Source: Bacillota bacterium
Lineage (GTDB): Bacteria; Bacillota; UBA4882; UBA8346
NCBI GenBank assembly: GCA_023410535.1
Contig: JAEYPR010000009.1
Location: 34,204-98,203 of the forward strand
Direction: 5' to 3'
DNA: 64,000 nucleotides
Each line of letters opens with the position of its first letter. Positions within the stretch are counted from its first letter, which is position 1. Of this stretch, positions 1-8,155 are shown one piece after another. The translations under genes were made by a program, and so were the position numbers. The notes below the pieces were generated by a model. That model was not told the DNA's origin. It searched no databases and was given only the letters and a program-made list of their open reading frames with translations.

Positions 1-2
1 AA

Positions 3-419
3 GTCCGGGAGTTGATGGAGTACCCCGATAACTCCGTCGGTAGCTTAATGTCCACGGAGTATATCTCGTTTACAGATACCATGACGGTTGGCGCAACCCT
101 CCAAGAATTGCGCCGGGTTAAACCGGAGTCCGATACGATTTATTACCTTTATGTCGTAGATGATACCAACAAACTTACTGCGATATTGCCGTTGCGTGAT
201 TTGATCGTTTCCGAGCCCGAGGTTCGGTTGGAAGCGATCATGAACCGCAAGGTAGTCTATGTTTATGATGATGATCCCATCAATTCTTTGGTTGAGATTA
301 TCTCCAAATACAGCTTATTGGCGATTCCGGTTGTTGATCACAACCACTTGATGCTGGGTGTCGTCATCATCGACGACGTCGTTTATGAATTGTTGCGGCC
401 AAAGAAACGGCGGCTCTAA
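3..419 (+). CDS. MgtE N-domain/CBS-pair protein, 3' part (truncated by window edge)
   Basis: The frame is open back to the first bases of the window, so this is the C-terminal part of a longer protein; the in-frame TTG at 12 is probably not its start. The visible part begins with the end of an MgtE-type N-domain (YPDNSVGSLMS) and continues through two CBS repeats (from about LMSTEYISF and from EAIMNRKVV to the end at VVYELL). There is no MgtE membrane domain before the stop. In MgtE the N and CBS domains sense intracellular Mg2+ and gate the pore. Only 6 bases separate it from the Nramp-type transporter that follows, so it is probably the soluble sensing or regulatory partner of that transporter. 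Confidence 0.85.
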   Translation, partial: VRELMEYPDNSVGSLMSTEYISFTDTMTVGATLQELRRVKPESDTIYYLYVVDDTNKLTAILPLRDLIVSEPEVRLEAIMNRKVVYVYDDDPINSLVEIISKYSLLAIPVVDHNHLMLGVVIIDDVVYELLRPKKRRL

Positions 420-425
420 ACAGAG

Positions 426-1685
426 GTGAATCAGTTGACAAAAGTAAAAAGCTTGTGGAATATTTGGTGGGCCAAGATCATCATCTTTCTCGGAATTCTA
501 GGCCCTGGGATCATCACCGGCAGCGTGGATAATGATGCCGGCGGTATTACGACCTATTCGGTTGCCGGAGCGGTTTATGGATATAAACTGTTGTGGACGC
601 TGATCCCGGCGTTTATCGTTCTTTTAGTAGTGCAAGAGATGAATGCCCGGATGGGAATTGTCACCGGTAAAGGGTTGGCGGATCTGATTCGCGAGAATAC
701 CGGAGTGAAGACGACCTTCTTCATCTTCTTGGGTTTGCTCACTGCCGATATCGGCAATACCATGACGGAGTTTGCCGGTGTGGCCGGAAGTATGCAAGTT
801 TTCGGGATCAGTAAATATATTGCCGTTCCGTTGGTGGCGGTCTTGGTTTGGCTATTGGTAGTGAAAGGAACCTATCGCCTGGCAGAGAAGATCTTTTTGA
901 TTTTTAGCGTCTTTTTATTATCCTATGTTGTCTCGGCGATCATGGCCAAACCTGAATGGGGAGTTATTGGCAAAGCGCTTATCACGCCAACGGTGGAATT
1001 TAACGTAGAGTATTTGGCAATCGTGATCGGGATTATCGGAACGACCATTGCGCCTTGGATGCAGTTTTATATGCAATCGGCCGTCATTGAAAAAGGCTTA
1101 AAGATTGAGAATTACCGCTATACCCTTTGGGATGTTGTGATTGGTTGCATCGCAACGGTGGTGGTTGCCTTTTTCATCATTGTCGCCTGCGCCTCGACGC
1201 TTCATGTTAATCATGTTCAAATCACTGAGGCTAAGGATGCCGCCATGGCTTTAAAGCCGTTGGCGGGGGTGTTCGCTGCGCAGATATTCGCCTTTGGACT
1301 TTTTGTCGCTTCGGTTTTTTCAGCAACCATTCTTCCGGTAGCGACCGCCTTTTATGTCTGCGAGGCCTTTGGATTTGAAGCGGGACTTGATAAAACCTTT
1401 AAGGAAGCTCCGCAATTTTACTGGTTGTTCACGGCGATCTTGGTTATTTCGGCCGGAATCATTTTGATCCCGGATGCCCCATTGATTACCATTACCATCT
1501 GGTCACAGATTATCAACGGGATCCTGCTTCCAGTCGTTTTGATTTCGATGATGCTATTGGTCAATAATACCGAATTAATGGGTAAATATGTGAATAAACG
1601 CTTAAATAACGTTATCGGCTGGTCGACCGTTGTGATTTTGATCGTGCTTTCCATATTGCTCATTGTGGCTCCGTTGGTCCAATAA
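426..1685 (+). CDS. Nramp-related divalent metal transporter, NRMT (Mg2+-type) signature
   Basis: A 419-residue polytopic membrane protein of the SLC11/Nramp fold with about 11 helices. It starts at GTG 426 after GAGG. The helix-1 metal motif, DPGN in classical MntH, reads DAGG at residues 37-40. The helix-6 motif, A-x-x-M in classical members, reads T-x-x-A (T206, A209) in GTTIAPW. Loss of the Asn and of the soft Met ligand together with Thr for Ala is the change described for Nramp-related magnesium transporters, so Mg2+ (and Mn2+) uptake is more likely than Mn2+/Fe2+-selective transport. It is cotranscribed with the upstream CBS protein. The substrate is inferred from these residues only. 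Confidence 0.88.
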   Translation: MNQLTKVKSLWNIWWAKIIIFLGILGPGIITGSVDNDAGGITTYSVAGAVYGYKLLWTLIPAFIVLLVVQEMNARMGIVTGKGLADLIRENTGVKTTFFIFLGLLTADIGNTMTEFAGVAGSMQVFGISKYIAVPLVAVLVWLLVVKGTYRLAEKIFLIFSVFLLSYVVSAIMAKPEWGVIGKALITPTVEFNVEYLAIVIGIIGTTIAPWMQFYMQSAVIEKGLKIENYRYTLWDVVIGCIATVVVAFFIIVACASTLHVNHVQITEAKDAAMALKPLAGVFAAQIFAFGLFVASVFSATILPVATAFYVCEAFGFEAGLDKTFKEAPQFYWLFTAILVISAGIILIPDAPLITITIWSQIINGILLPVVLISMMLLVNNTELMGKYVNKRLNNVIGWSTVVILIVLSILLIVAPLVQ

Positions 1686-1798
1686 CCAATGGGATCACGA
1701 TGATCAGTTTGAGCAAACGTACATTAGTAGTATCATTCGGTTTATCATGATATTAAGGTTCACGAATGACATCGGCAATTTTTTAAAACAGGAGAATC

Positions 1799-2605
1799 AT
1801 GAAACAACGAATCGATAGTTGGCTCGTGGAACAGGGCCACTTTGAAAGCCGCGAGAAAGCGCAACGGGCGATTATGGCCGGCGAAGTGCTGGTCAATGGG
1901 AAACGGGTTGAAAAAGCCGGACAAGCGGTGGCAGGAACTCCCGAGGTTACCCTGACCCATGCCGGGCCTCAGTATGTCAGTCGCGGCGCTCATAAATTGT
2001 TGAAGGCGTTGGCGGTTTTTCCAGTCACGGTCGGCGGGAAAGTTTGTCTGGACGCCGGCGCGTCCACGGGCGGCTTTACCGACGTGATGCTGCAATCCGG
2101 CGCTGCCCATGTCTATGCCGTGGATGTCGGTTACGGCCAATTGGCCTGGAAACTCCGGCAAGACCAACGGGTCACCGTTTTTGAGCGGGAAAACATCCGC
2201 CATTTCGATCCGACGCAACTCCCGGCACTGCCGGAGCTGATCACCGCTGATCTCTCCTTCATCTCGCTTCAGTTGGTGCTGGGGAAATTCAAAGAGTTGG
2301 CTCAACCGGACGGTGAGCTGATCACCTTGATTAAACCGCAATTTGAAGCGGGTAAGGAAAAGGTAGGCAAGAAAGGAGTTGTCCGTGATCCCGCGGTTCA
2401 TTGGGAAGTGCTGGAACGTTTGATCCGAAATGGGCCCGCCCTAGGCTGGTCCTTGGCGCATTTGGACTTCTCGCCGATTTTGGGTCCTGAGGGGAATATC
2501 GAATATCTGGGGCATTGGAAACCTTCCGGAACGGAGCTTTCCGCCTTACCCGATCCACAAGCGGTAGTGGGCGCGGCATGGCAAAATTTAAAACTCAACG
2601 ATTAA
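1799..2605 (+). CDS. tlyA: TlyA family rRNA 2'-O-methyltransferase
   Basis: 268 residues. An N-terminal S4 RNA-binding domain (about 1-62, RIDSWLVEQGHFESREKAQ) is joined to a Rossmann methyltransferase with the SAM motif LDAGASTGGFTDV and the conserved YVSRGAHKL segment. TlyA-type enzymes 2'-O-methylate cytidines in 16S and/or 23S rRNA; the older name is hemolysin A. The ATG start follows GGAG at 1791-1794. In many Firmicutes tlyA sits beside xseB/ispA/argR; here none of those is adjacent. Length is normal for the family. Confidence 0.92.
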   Translation: MKQRIDSWLVEQGHFESREKAQRAIMAGEVLVNGKRVEKAGQAVAGTPEVTLTHAGPQYVSRGAHKLLKALAVFPVTVGGKVCLDAGASTGGFTDVMLQSGAAHVYAVDVGYGQLAWKLRQDQRVTVFERENIRHFDPTQLPALPELITADLSFISLQLVLGKFKELAQPDGELITLIKPQFEAGKEKVGKKGVVRDPAVHWEVLERLIRNGPALGWSLAHLDFSPILGPEGNIEYLGHWKPSGTELSALPDPQAVVGAAWQNLKLND

Positions 2606-2606
2606 C

Positions 2607-2630
2607 GGGCGGCAACAGCGCCTGTTTTTT
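2607..2630 (+). terminator. Probable rho-independent terminator after tlyA
   Basis: A short GC stem (GGGCG/CGCCT around loop GCAACAG) followed by six T residues, starting directly after the tlyA stop. Confidence 0.5.
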
Positions 2631-2836
2631 GTTTTGGAGTCATACGGGTGGTCACAATGGTTCGTGAGAGATATTTTTTGAGTCATGGTTTTTAATTTAC
2701 GAGGAAAATTCCAAATTGTGGTGAATTATTAGTCAGGAGAAATTTAAACGTTTCAAATACGGGGTCATTGAGATTCGTCGACCTTGGCGCGGAAGATTGG
2801 TGTGGCGTAGGGATGTGACCGCCGGAGGTGCTGGCA

Positions 2837-3994
2837 ATGGCTTTCGCCGTTCATTCCTTTGCCCTAAATACCCGGATTATTTTTGGCAATGACGCCTTGC
2901 GGGAGTTACCCGAGGCTGGTAAAAGCTTTGGGTCAACGGTGTTGGTGGTGACCGGCCAAACTTCCGCAATGCTCAATAACGTTTTAACGCGAGTCCGCAA
3001 TATGTTGACAGCTGCGGAGATTACGCCGGTGGTATTCGCGGAGATCAGTTCCGAGCCGACGTTGGACATGATCGGACGGGGCTTGACGCTCGCTCGGCGG
3101 GAACAGGTTGATTGGGTGATCGGCTTAGGCGGGGGTAGCGCGATGGATGCCGCCAAAGCCATTGCCGGATTATACCACGCGCCGGAAGAACCCCGGTATT
3201 ATTTTGAGGGCGGGTCAATCGAAACGGCGGGTTTGCCACTGATTGCCATCCCGACCACCGCCGGTTCGGGTGCGGAAGTGACTCCGAACGCGGTGTTGTC
3301 CGACCCGAAACGGGGTATCAAGCAGTCAATCCGCGATCCCAAGCTGGCAGCGCGGCTGGCGCTGGTCGATCCGCAATTGACGGTTAGTTTGCCGCCCGAA
3401 CTGACGGCGTACTCCGGCATGGATGCGCTGGTGCAAGCGATTGAAGTGTTTACCTCTAAAGGAGCCAACCCATTGTCGGATATTTACGCCTATTCGGCCA
3501 TTGAACGAATTGGCGCCAATCTACTTAAAGCCTTTCAAAACAGCGCCGATGGCGACGCCCGGACGGAGCTGGCACTGGGGAGTTTAATGGCCGGGGTTGC
3601 CTTAAGTAACGCCCAGTTGGGAGCGGTTCACGGTTTGGCCCATTCGATCGGCATCCGGACCGGACGGCCCCATGGTCTGGTCTGCGCCGTACTGCTGGTC
3701 CCGGTAATGCGGTTTAATATGCCGGTCAGTTTCGAACGGTACGCGCTGGTTGGAAAGGCGTTGGGTCACAATATTCTGGGGATGGATCCGATCGACGCGG
3801 CAGCACAGGGGATCAAAACCATCATGGCATTGATGAAGAAGTTGGGGATTCCGCCTCACATCCGTTCGTTGGGAGTAACCGAAGCCGATCTTCCGGCGAT
3901 TGTGGCCGCAAGCCTGCCTTCGGGTTCACTCGAAGCCAACCCGCGCGAGGCCAAAGCGGAGGATCTCCGCAACATTTTGCTGGAAAATTTTTAA
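2837..3994 (+). CDS. Iron-containing alcohol dehydrogenase family protein
   Basis: A 385-residue NAD(P)-dependent group III alcohol dehydrogenase. The nucleotide motif GGGSAMDAAKAIA, the IPTTAGSGAEVT segment and most of the metal site are present: D196, H265 and H279 by position match the FucO ligands. The residue at the first His ligand position is Gln (Q200, in DALVQAIE). ATG 2837 is preferred over GTG 2828 because GGAGG at 2824-2828 is ideally spaced from it. The substrate cannot be told; family members act on primary alcohols, diols or aldehydes. It is a single gene with its own terminator. Confidence 0.88.
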   Translation: MAFAVHSFALNTRIIFGNDALRELPEAGKSFGSTVLVVTGQTSAMLNNVLTRVRNMLTAAEITPVVFAEISSEPTLDMIGRGLTLARREQVDWVIGLGGGSAMDAAKAIAGLYHAPEEPRYYFEGGSIETAGLPLIAIPTTAGSGAEVTPNAVLSDPKRGIKQSIRDPKLAARLALVDPQLTVSLPPELTAYSGMDALVQAIEVFTSKGANPLSDIYAYSAIERIGANLLKAFQNSADGDARTELALGSLMAGVALSNAQLGAVHGLAHSIGIRTGRPHGLVCAVLLVPVMRFNMPVSFERYALVGKALGHNILGMDPIDAAAQGIKTIMALMKKLGIPPHIRSLGVTEADLPAIVAASLPSGSLEANPREAKAEDLRNILLENF

Positions 3995-4020
3995 ACTGTT
4001 TCCTTGACAATCAGCTGCCA

Positions 4021-4047
4021 CCCTTCCAAGGTTTTGCGGAAGGGTTT
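4021..4047 (+). terminator. Rho-independent terminator after Fe-ADH
   Basis: Perfect 7-bp stem CCCTTCC/GGAAGGG (4021-4027 with 4038-4044) followed by TTTATTT. Confidence 0.75.
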
Positions 4048-4121
4048 ATTTGATTTACCGGGAATTTATTAAAAAGAAAAAGAATTGCTCAGCTCAAATC
4101 GGAAACGAAAGGTTGACTCAG

Positions 4122-6683
4122 ATGAATCGGAAAATCGTCGGAATCCTGGTTGGAGTGAGTTTATTTTATTTGGCGTCGTTGGCGTGGGCAACCCCTCCCG
4201 GGCCCGCCCCGTTCATTAGCGCGCTGCGCTCCAGGGTGAATGCATCGCCGCAGGATAGTCAGGCGCGGTTGGCCCTGGTCGAATATTATTATCAACAAGC
4301 CGGTTTCGCGAATTACTTTCAGACCCGATCCTTATTTTGGACCGAGGCTTCGAAAAAACGGAGCGATCTCCAAAATTTATTGCCGAACGTGAATGAGAAC
4401 GACGGCAAGTTGTTTCGGGAGCAACTTCAAAAACTGTTGGCGCTCGAACCCGAGCAGCCGGAAGGGCTGTTGTGGGCGGGCGATTACCATTTGTATTACC
4501 GTCAAAAAGAGGTCGCCCGTTGGTATTATCAACGCGCGGTGGAGCGTTATCCCGACGCCGTTGCGCCCCGGTTGGCGCTGGCCGACTTTTATCTGTACGA
4601 GTTCCAGCCGGACCAGGCGTTGGCCATTTTGGCTTCCTTGCAAAACCCGTTGGCCGCCTTGCGTCAGGGTGCGGCTTATTGGCAAAAAGGGGAGTATCCG
4701 TTGGCTTTGGGTTACTTGGTTCAGGCGGAACCGTTGCCTGCGGCCTATCTGGGGACGCGGGATAAAATGTTGGCCCGAGCTTATCTTGCGATTGGCGACT
4801 CCAAAGCGGCTGAGGTTTTGATTCATAAGGCCGATAAAGAAGGAGCTGCCGGTTGTTTCGCTCTGGAGACGCAAGGTTGGGCGGCTTGGCTAAGCGGGGA
4901 CTTGGCGGGAGCGGCCAAAGCCTGGTCGCTGGGCAAGACGCAGTTTGGCAATTACCGTTTTTGGGATGCGAATTTATGGTGGCAGCAGTATCAAAAGGCC
5001 GGCATGTTAAAGAATATTACCTGTAATTGGAAGGACAACGAGCTGCGCTCATGGGTTAAAATGCTCAGCGGTTTTTCCTATCAGCAGCATGACGAGGATC
5101 TTAATCAGGCCTATCAGGATTTTTTAGAAGGGATTAAATTAGAGCGCCGTTCCTTGGTTGGCTTTTGGGCAGCGGGCAACCTGCAGTTGAAACGGGGCAA
5201 TTATGCCTCGGCTGCCGATCTGTTCTCACAAGGGTTGGCGGTCAATCCCGGGTTCGGACCGCTAATCAAACAACGGGCGGAAGCGTACCGGCGCTTGAAA
5301 CAAACCGCTAAAGCCGAAACGGACGAGGCAGTAGCGGCCAAAGCCGCCAAAGCGCTCAAAAGTCAGTTGGTCCAAGGTAGCTTGACTGCGGGCGACAACG
5401 GTCAAACGCTGTTGAATCTGACAGGCGCAACCCGCGAGTTGTTTGGGATTTGGATCAGTTCCGACGGCGTTCGCTGGCAATGGCAATATTGGTGGGGTGG
5501 GCCGATCGTTTTAAAAAACACCACCAGTGCGTGGGTGGTTCCGGTCGGCGGCGGTTTATCCGGTGAAGCATTGTACCTGGAGGTGGCCCGTAAAAATCCG
5601 CAAGAACCGTCGCTGATTGCGGAACTCAAAGCGGACGGGGTTTGGTTCCGGCTACCCGCCAACGAGCGGTTGGTGGTGGAGAATTTGACCGGCGGCGGCG
5701 GATGGGTTCAAGTGGAACCGGTGACAGAACTTCAGGTGCCGCTGAGTTATTTCAATCCCGGACGTCAGGATCTGCGTTGTTGGACGCAGGAAAGAAACAG
5801 CGGCGTTTGGCGGCACAGCGATCTTGCGGTGCAGATTCCTGCCGCCCAACCGCCGGCGCTCGTATTCACGGCCGGCGCACCGCCGGTGATCCGTCAATCA
5901 CGTTTGAACTTACGGATTACGATTGAGCAAGGCGTGTTGGCAGGGCTACGTATGACCGTTGCGGAGAAGGGTAATACTCCAGGGGAATGGCTGCCCTATC
6001 AACCGGAGGTTTCTTGTCAGTTGGCGGCGGGAAATGGCCCGAAAACCGTGGTAATCCGGCTGCAGGACCGTTTTGGCAACACTTCCGAACAAACTGTCAC
6101 GACCAACGTCGACACTACGCCGCCGCAGGTGACGGCCTCCAACATCGTGGCAACCGGAACAGCGGAACCGATTCAGGTTAGCTGGTCTCTGAATGAGCGG
6201 GGTTCAGCCCGGTTGCGGTTATTCCATATTGAAAAAGGTTGGCATGAGCTTCCGGTGACGTCGGGAGTGGACAATCAAATCCGGGTTTCCTTCGATCCGA
6301 CCGGGGAGGTCTTCAGTCAACTGGTGGTCCAGGATGAGGCCGGGAATGTGGCGAGCTATCTTCCCACGCAGTTGAATACGCTGCTCCAACAAAATGCCCC
6401 GGTGCATTTTTTGGTGGCGGAAGATCCGACCGCAGTGGTTTCGTCTTGGTTGAGTCTCCATCCAGTATCCGGGAACGATCTTGGCGAGCTGCAATGGTCG
6501 GTCAGTAATGATCTCCGGCTTTGGTCACCCTGGCGTCAGGGTGAAGCGCTACTGCTTTGGAAAACAGCGGCGACCGAGGGGGAACGTTGGGTTTATATCC
6601 GGTTCCGCCTTCCCAATCAAGCCGAACAAATGACCGTCGTCGCCTTGCCGGCTCAAAACAAGGCGGGGCAATCCGCTATATAA
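4122..6683 (+). CDS. Exported tetratricopeptide-repeat protein with C-terminal beta domains
   Basis: About 853 residues. An in-frame extension reaches 4050, but ATG 4122 has a ribosome site (GAAAGG) and opens a clean signal peptide (MNRKIVGILVGVSLF, cleavage near SLAWA). Residues about 25-430 form TPR-like helical repeats (for example RLALVEYYYQQAG, PRLALADFYLYEFQPDQALAIL). The remainder is beta-rich and Ig-like, with segments such as VDTTPPQVTAS that are typical of surface Ig/Big-type modules. It has no enzymatic motif. It probably acts as an extracytoplasmic scaffold or envelope protein; the specific role is unknown. It stands alone between a terminator and the speE leader. Confidence 0.75.
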   Translation: MNRKIVGILVGVSLFYLASLAWATPPGPAPFISALRSRVNASPQDSQARLALVEYYYQQAGFANYFQTRSLFWTEASKKRSDLQNLLPNVNENDGKLFREQLQKLLALEPEQPEGLLWAGDYHLYYRQKEVARWYYQRAVERYPDAVAPRLALADFYLYEFQPDQALAILASLQNPLAALRQGAAYWQKGEYPLALGYLVQAEPLPAAYLGTRDKMLARAYLAIGDSKAAEVLIHKADKEGAAGCFALETQGWAAWLSGDLAGAAKAWSLGKTQFGNYRFWDANLWWQQYQKAGMLKNITCNWKDNELRSWVKMLSGFSYQQHDEDLNQAYQDFLEGIKLERRSLVGFWAAGNLQLKRGNYASAADLFSQGLAVNPGFGPLIKQRAEAYRRLKQTAKAETDEAVAAKAAKALKSQLVQGSLTAGDNGQTLLNLTGATRELFGIWISSDGVRWQWQYWWGGPIVLKNTTSAWVVPVGGGLSGEALYLEVARKNPQEPSLIAELKADGVWFRLPANERLVVENLTGGGGWVQVEPVTELQVPLSYFNPGRQDLRCWTQERNSGVWRHSDLAVQIPAAQPPALVFTAGAPPVIRQSRLNLRITIEQGVLAGLRMTVAEKGNTPGEWLPYQPEVSCQLAAGNGPKTVVIRLQDRFGNTSEQTVTTNVDTTPPQVTASNIVATGTAEPIQVSWSLNERGSARLRLFHIEKGWHELPVTSGVDNQIRVSFDPTGEVFSQLVVQDEAGNVASYLPTQLNTLLQQNAPVHFLVAEDPTAVVSSWLSLHPVSGNDLGELQWSVSNDLRLWSPWRQGEALLLWKTAATEGERWVYIRFRLPNQAEQMTVVALPAQNKAGQSAI

Positions 6684-7018
6684 GTTGAATTAAATTTTGG
6701 GCGTGTCATCACGTCTCTAAAAAACCGGCCATGAAACATTTATTGCAACTTATTTAAATTGATTTATTTTTTAGATGGTTTTTGATATAATCAATCCCGT
6801 CAATGAAGGAAGTTAAAGTATCTAAGATGAACCACCACATCGTGGAGTTATTTCATCTTATGAATCAACGGGAAATATGTCGCGAAACTTCGATGCGGAA
6901 ATTTTGGCGCGACATAGCTAAGATGGTTTAAGCGCAATTTTTTTACGACATCTCCCGACCATCGCTCCAAACCAGACCGACTTCGGCGAAATACGCAAAA
7001 AAGTGAGGGAATCGCAGA
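6684..7018 (+). promoter_or_regulatory. speE upstream region: extended -10 promoter and leader hairpin
   Basis: A 335-base gap without a credible gene. TGaTATAAT at 6783-6791 is a perfect extended -10 element, although its -35 is poor. Downstream, 6823-6860 contains an exact 9-bp inverted repeat (TAAGATGAA/TTCATCTTA) enclosing a second 4-bp stem (CCAC/GTGG). This would fold as a two-part hairpin in the about 220-nt leader of speE. No U-tract follows, so it does not look like a simple terminator. Confidence 0.5.
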
Positions 7019-7846
7019 TTGGAACTTTGGTACACTGAAAAACAAACCCCGAATCTGGCATTGTCTTGCAAAATTACCCGGACGCTACATTCGGAGCAAA
7101 CCCCATTTCAAGACCTGGCAGTGGTCGATACGGTGCAATACGGCCGGATGCTGGTTTTGGACGGCATGGTGATGACCACGGAAGTGGACGAATTTGTTTA
7201 TCATGAGATGATCACTCATATTGCTCTGAATACCCATCCCAATCCGGAACGGGTTTTGGTGGTTGGCGGCGGCGATGGCGGCGCGATCCGGGAGATTATT
7301 AAGCATCCGACCGTGAAGGAAGCGGTGTTGGGCGAGATTGACGGCCGGGTGGTTGAGGTCAGTCAGCAATACTTACCGAGCATCGCCGGGGCGTTGACCG
7401 ATTCCCGGGTTACCTTGGCGATCAGCGACGGTGTTGAGCATGTCCGGCAAAATAAAGGCAAATATGATGTGATTTTGGTTGACTCGACCGAGCCGATCGG
7501 ACCGGCGGTGGGCCTTTTCAGCCGGGAGTTTTATCAGGATGTCTTTGAGGCGCTGACTCCCGATGGGATCATGGTGGCCCAAAGCGAGTCGCCATTTGTC
7601 AATCAAGATGTGATTCAGATGATCCATACCAATTTGCAAGGGGTTTTCCCCATTAAGTATCTGTATACGGCGAGTATCCCAACCTATCCGTCGGGGTTGT
7701 GGAGTTTTACGATTGCCAGTAAGAAGTGGGATCCCCTGCAGGTGGAACCGGCCAAAATCCGGCCGATGGAGACGAAGTATTATACGCCCGAGGTTCATTT
7801 CGGCGCGTTCAAGCTGCCGAAGTTTGCGGCGGATTTGGTGAAGTGA
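7019..7846 (+). CDS. speE: Spermidine synthase (polyamine aminopropyltransferase)
   Basis: 275 residues starting at TTG 7019, seven bases after GTGAGGGA. It has the N-terminal beta domain with the substrate gate (YGRMLVLDGMVMTTE, DEFVYHEMI) and the Rossmann core VLVVGGGDGGAIRE. The VDSTEPIGPAVGLFS segment carries the catalytic Asp and the putrescine-binding part. It transfers the aminopropyl group from decarboxylated S-adenosylmethionine to putrescine. Putrescine could come from aguA/aguB further along this window; no speD or speA is present here. Confidence 0.95.
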   Translation: MELWYTEKQTPNLALSCKITRTLHSEQTPFQDLAVVDTVQYGRMLVLDGMVMTTEVDEFVYHEMITHIALNTHPNPERVLVVGGGDGGAIREIIKHPTVKEAVLGEIDGRVVEVSQQYLPSIAGALTDSRVTLAISDGVEHVRQNKGKYDVILVDSTEPIGPAVGLFSREFYQDVFEALTPDGIMVAQSESPFVNQDVIQMIHTNLQGVFPIKYLYTASIPTYPSGLWSFTIASKKWDPLQVEPAKIRPMETKYYTPEVHFGAFKLPKFAADLVK

Positions 7847-7880
7847 TTAATACTTTAATTTTTGATTTTTGTAGGATGCG

Positions 7881-7909
7881 GCCACTCAAGTTTTGGGTGG
7901 CTGTTTTTT
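7881..7909 (+). terminator. Rho-independent terminator after speE
   Basis: 8-bp stem GCCACTCA/TGGGTGGC followed by TGTTTTTT. The hairpin sequence is nearly the same as the one that follows serS. Confidence 0.85.
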
Positions 7910-8081
7910 GTTTGAGTAGGATGGATTGAGGGTGTTATTAGGGTTTTGCCGAATTGGTGGTTGCGCCGTGAAAGTCGCGCACTGCTGCGTCACTCGGTCG
8001 CTCCGGGCTTCAGCGTACATTAAGTACGCTTCCAGTCCTCGCTCGGTTGTTCTTTTTAAGTTTTTATTGATCATTTTTCAC

Positions 8082-8109
8082 TTGAAAACCGACGCATTTT
8101 GTATACAAT
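8082..8109 (+). promoter_or_regulatory. Candidate sigma-A promoter of serS
   Basis: TTGAAA (8082-8087), 16-bp spacer, TACAAT (8104-8109), placed 46 bases before the serS ATG. Confidence 0.5.
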
Positions 8110-8155
8110 AGTATTTAATATTTGTAAAGCCAAATCATGGAAGGGAGCGACGGCC

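Larger units (their letters stand above)
7847..8155. other. speE-serS intergenic region with palindromic element
   Basis: After the speE terminator there is a GC-rich stretch (about 7968-8055) centred on a perfect 7-bp inverted repeat, AGCGTAC-ATTAA-GTACGCT. It is flanked by CTCGGTCGCTCC and CCTCGCTCGGTTG. It resembles a REP-like or mobile palindromic element rather than a gene. No T-box riboswitch motif is visible ahead of serS. Confidence 0.4.

Noticed and set aside
4393..4821. Alternative-frame ORFs inside the TPR gene
   Set aside because: Arg/Trp-rich shadow translations of the real frame with no ribosome sites.
7847..8155. T-box riboswitch for serS
   Set aside because: No T-box core (TGG-x-ACCGCG-like) or specifier stem is visible before serS.
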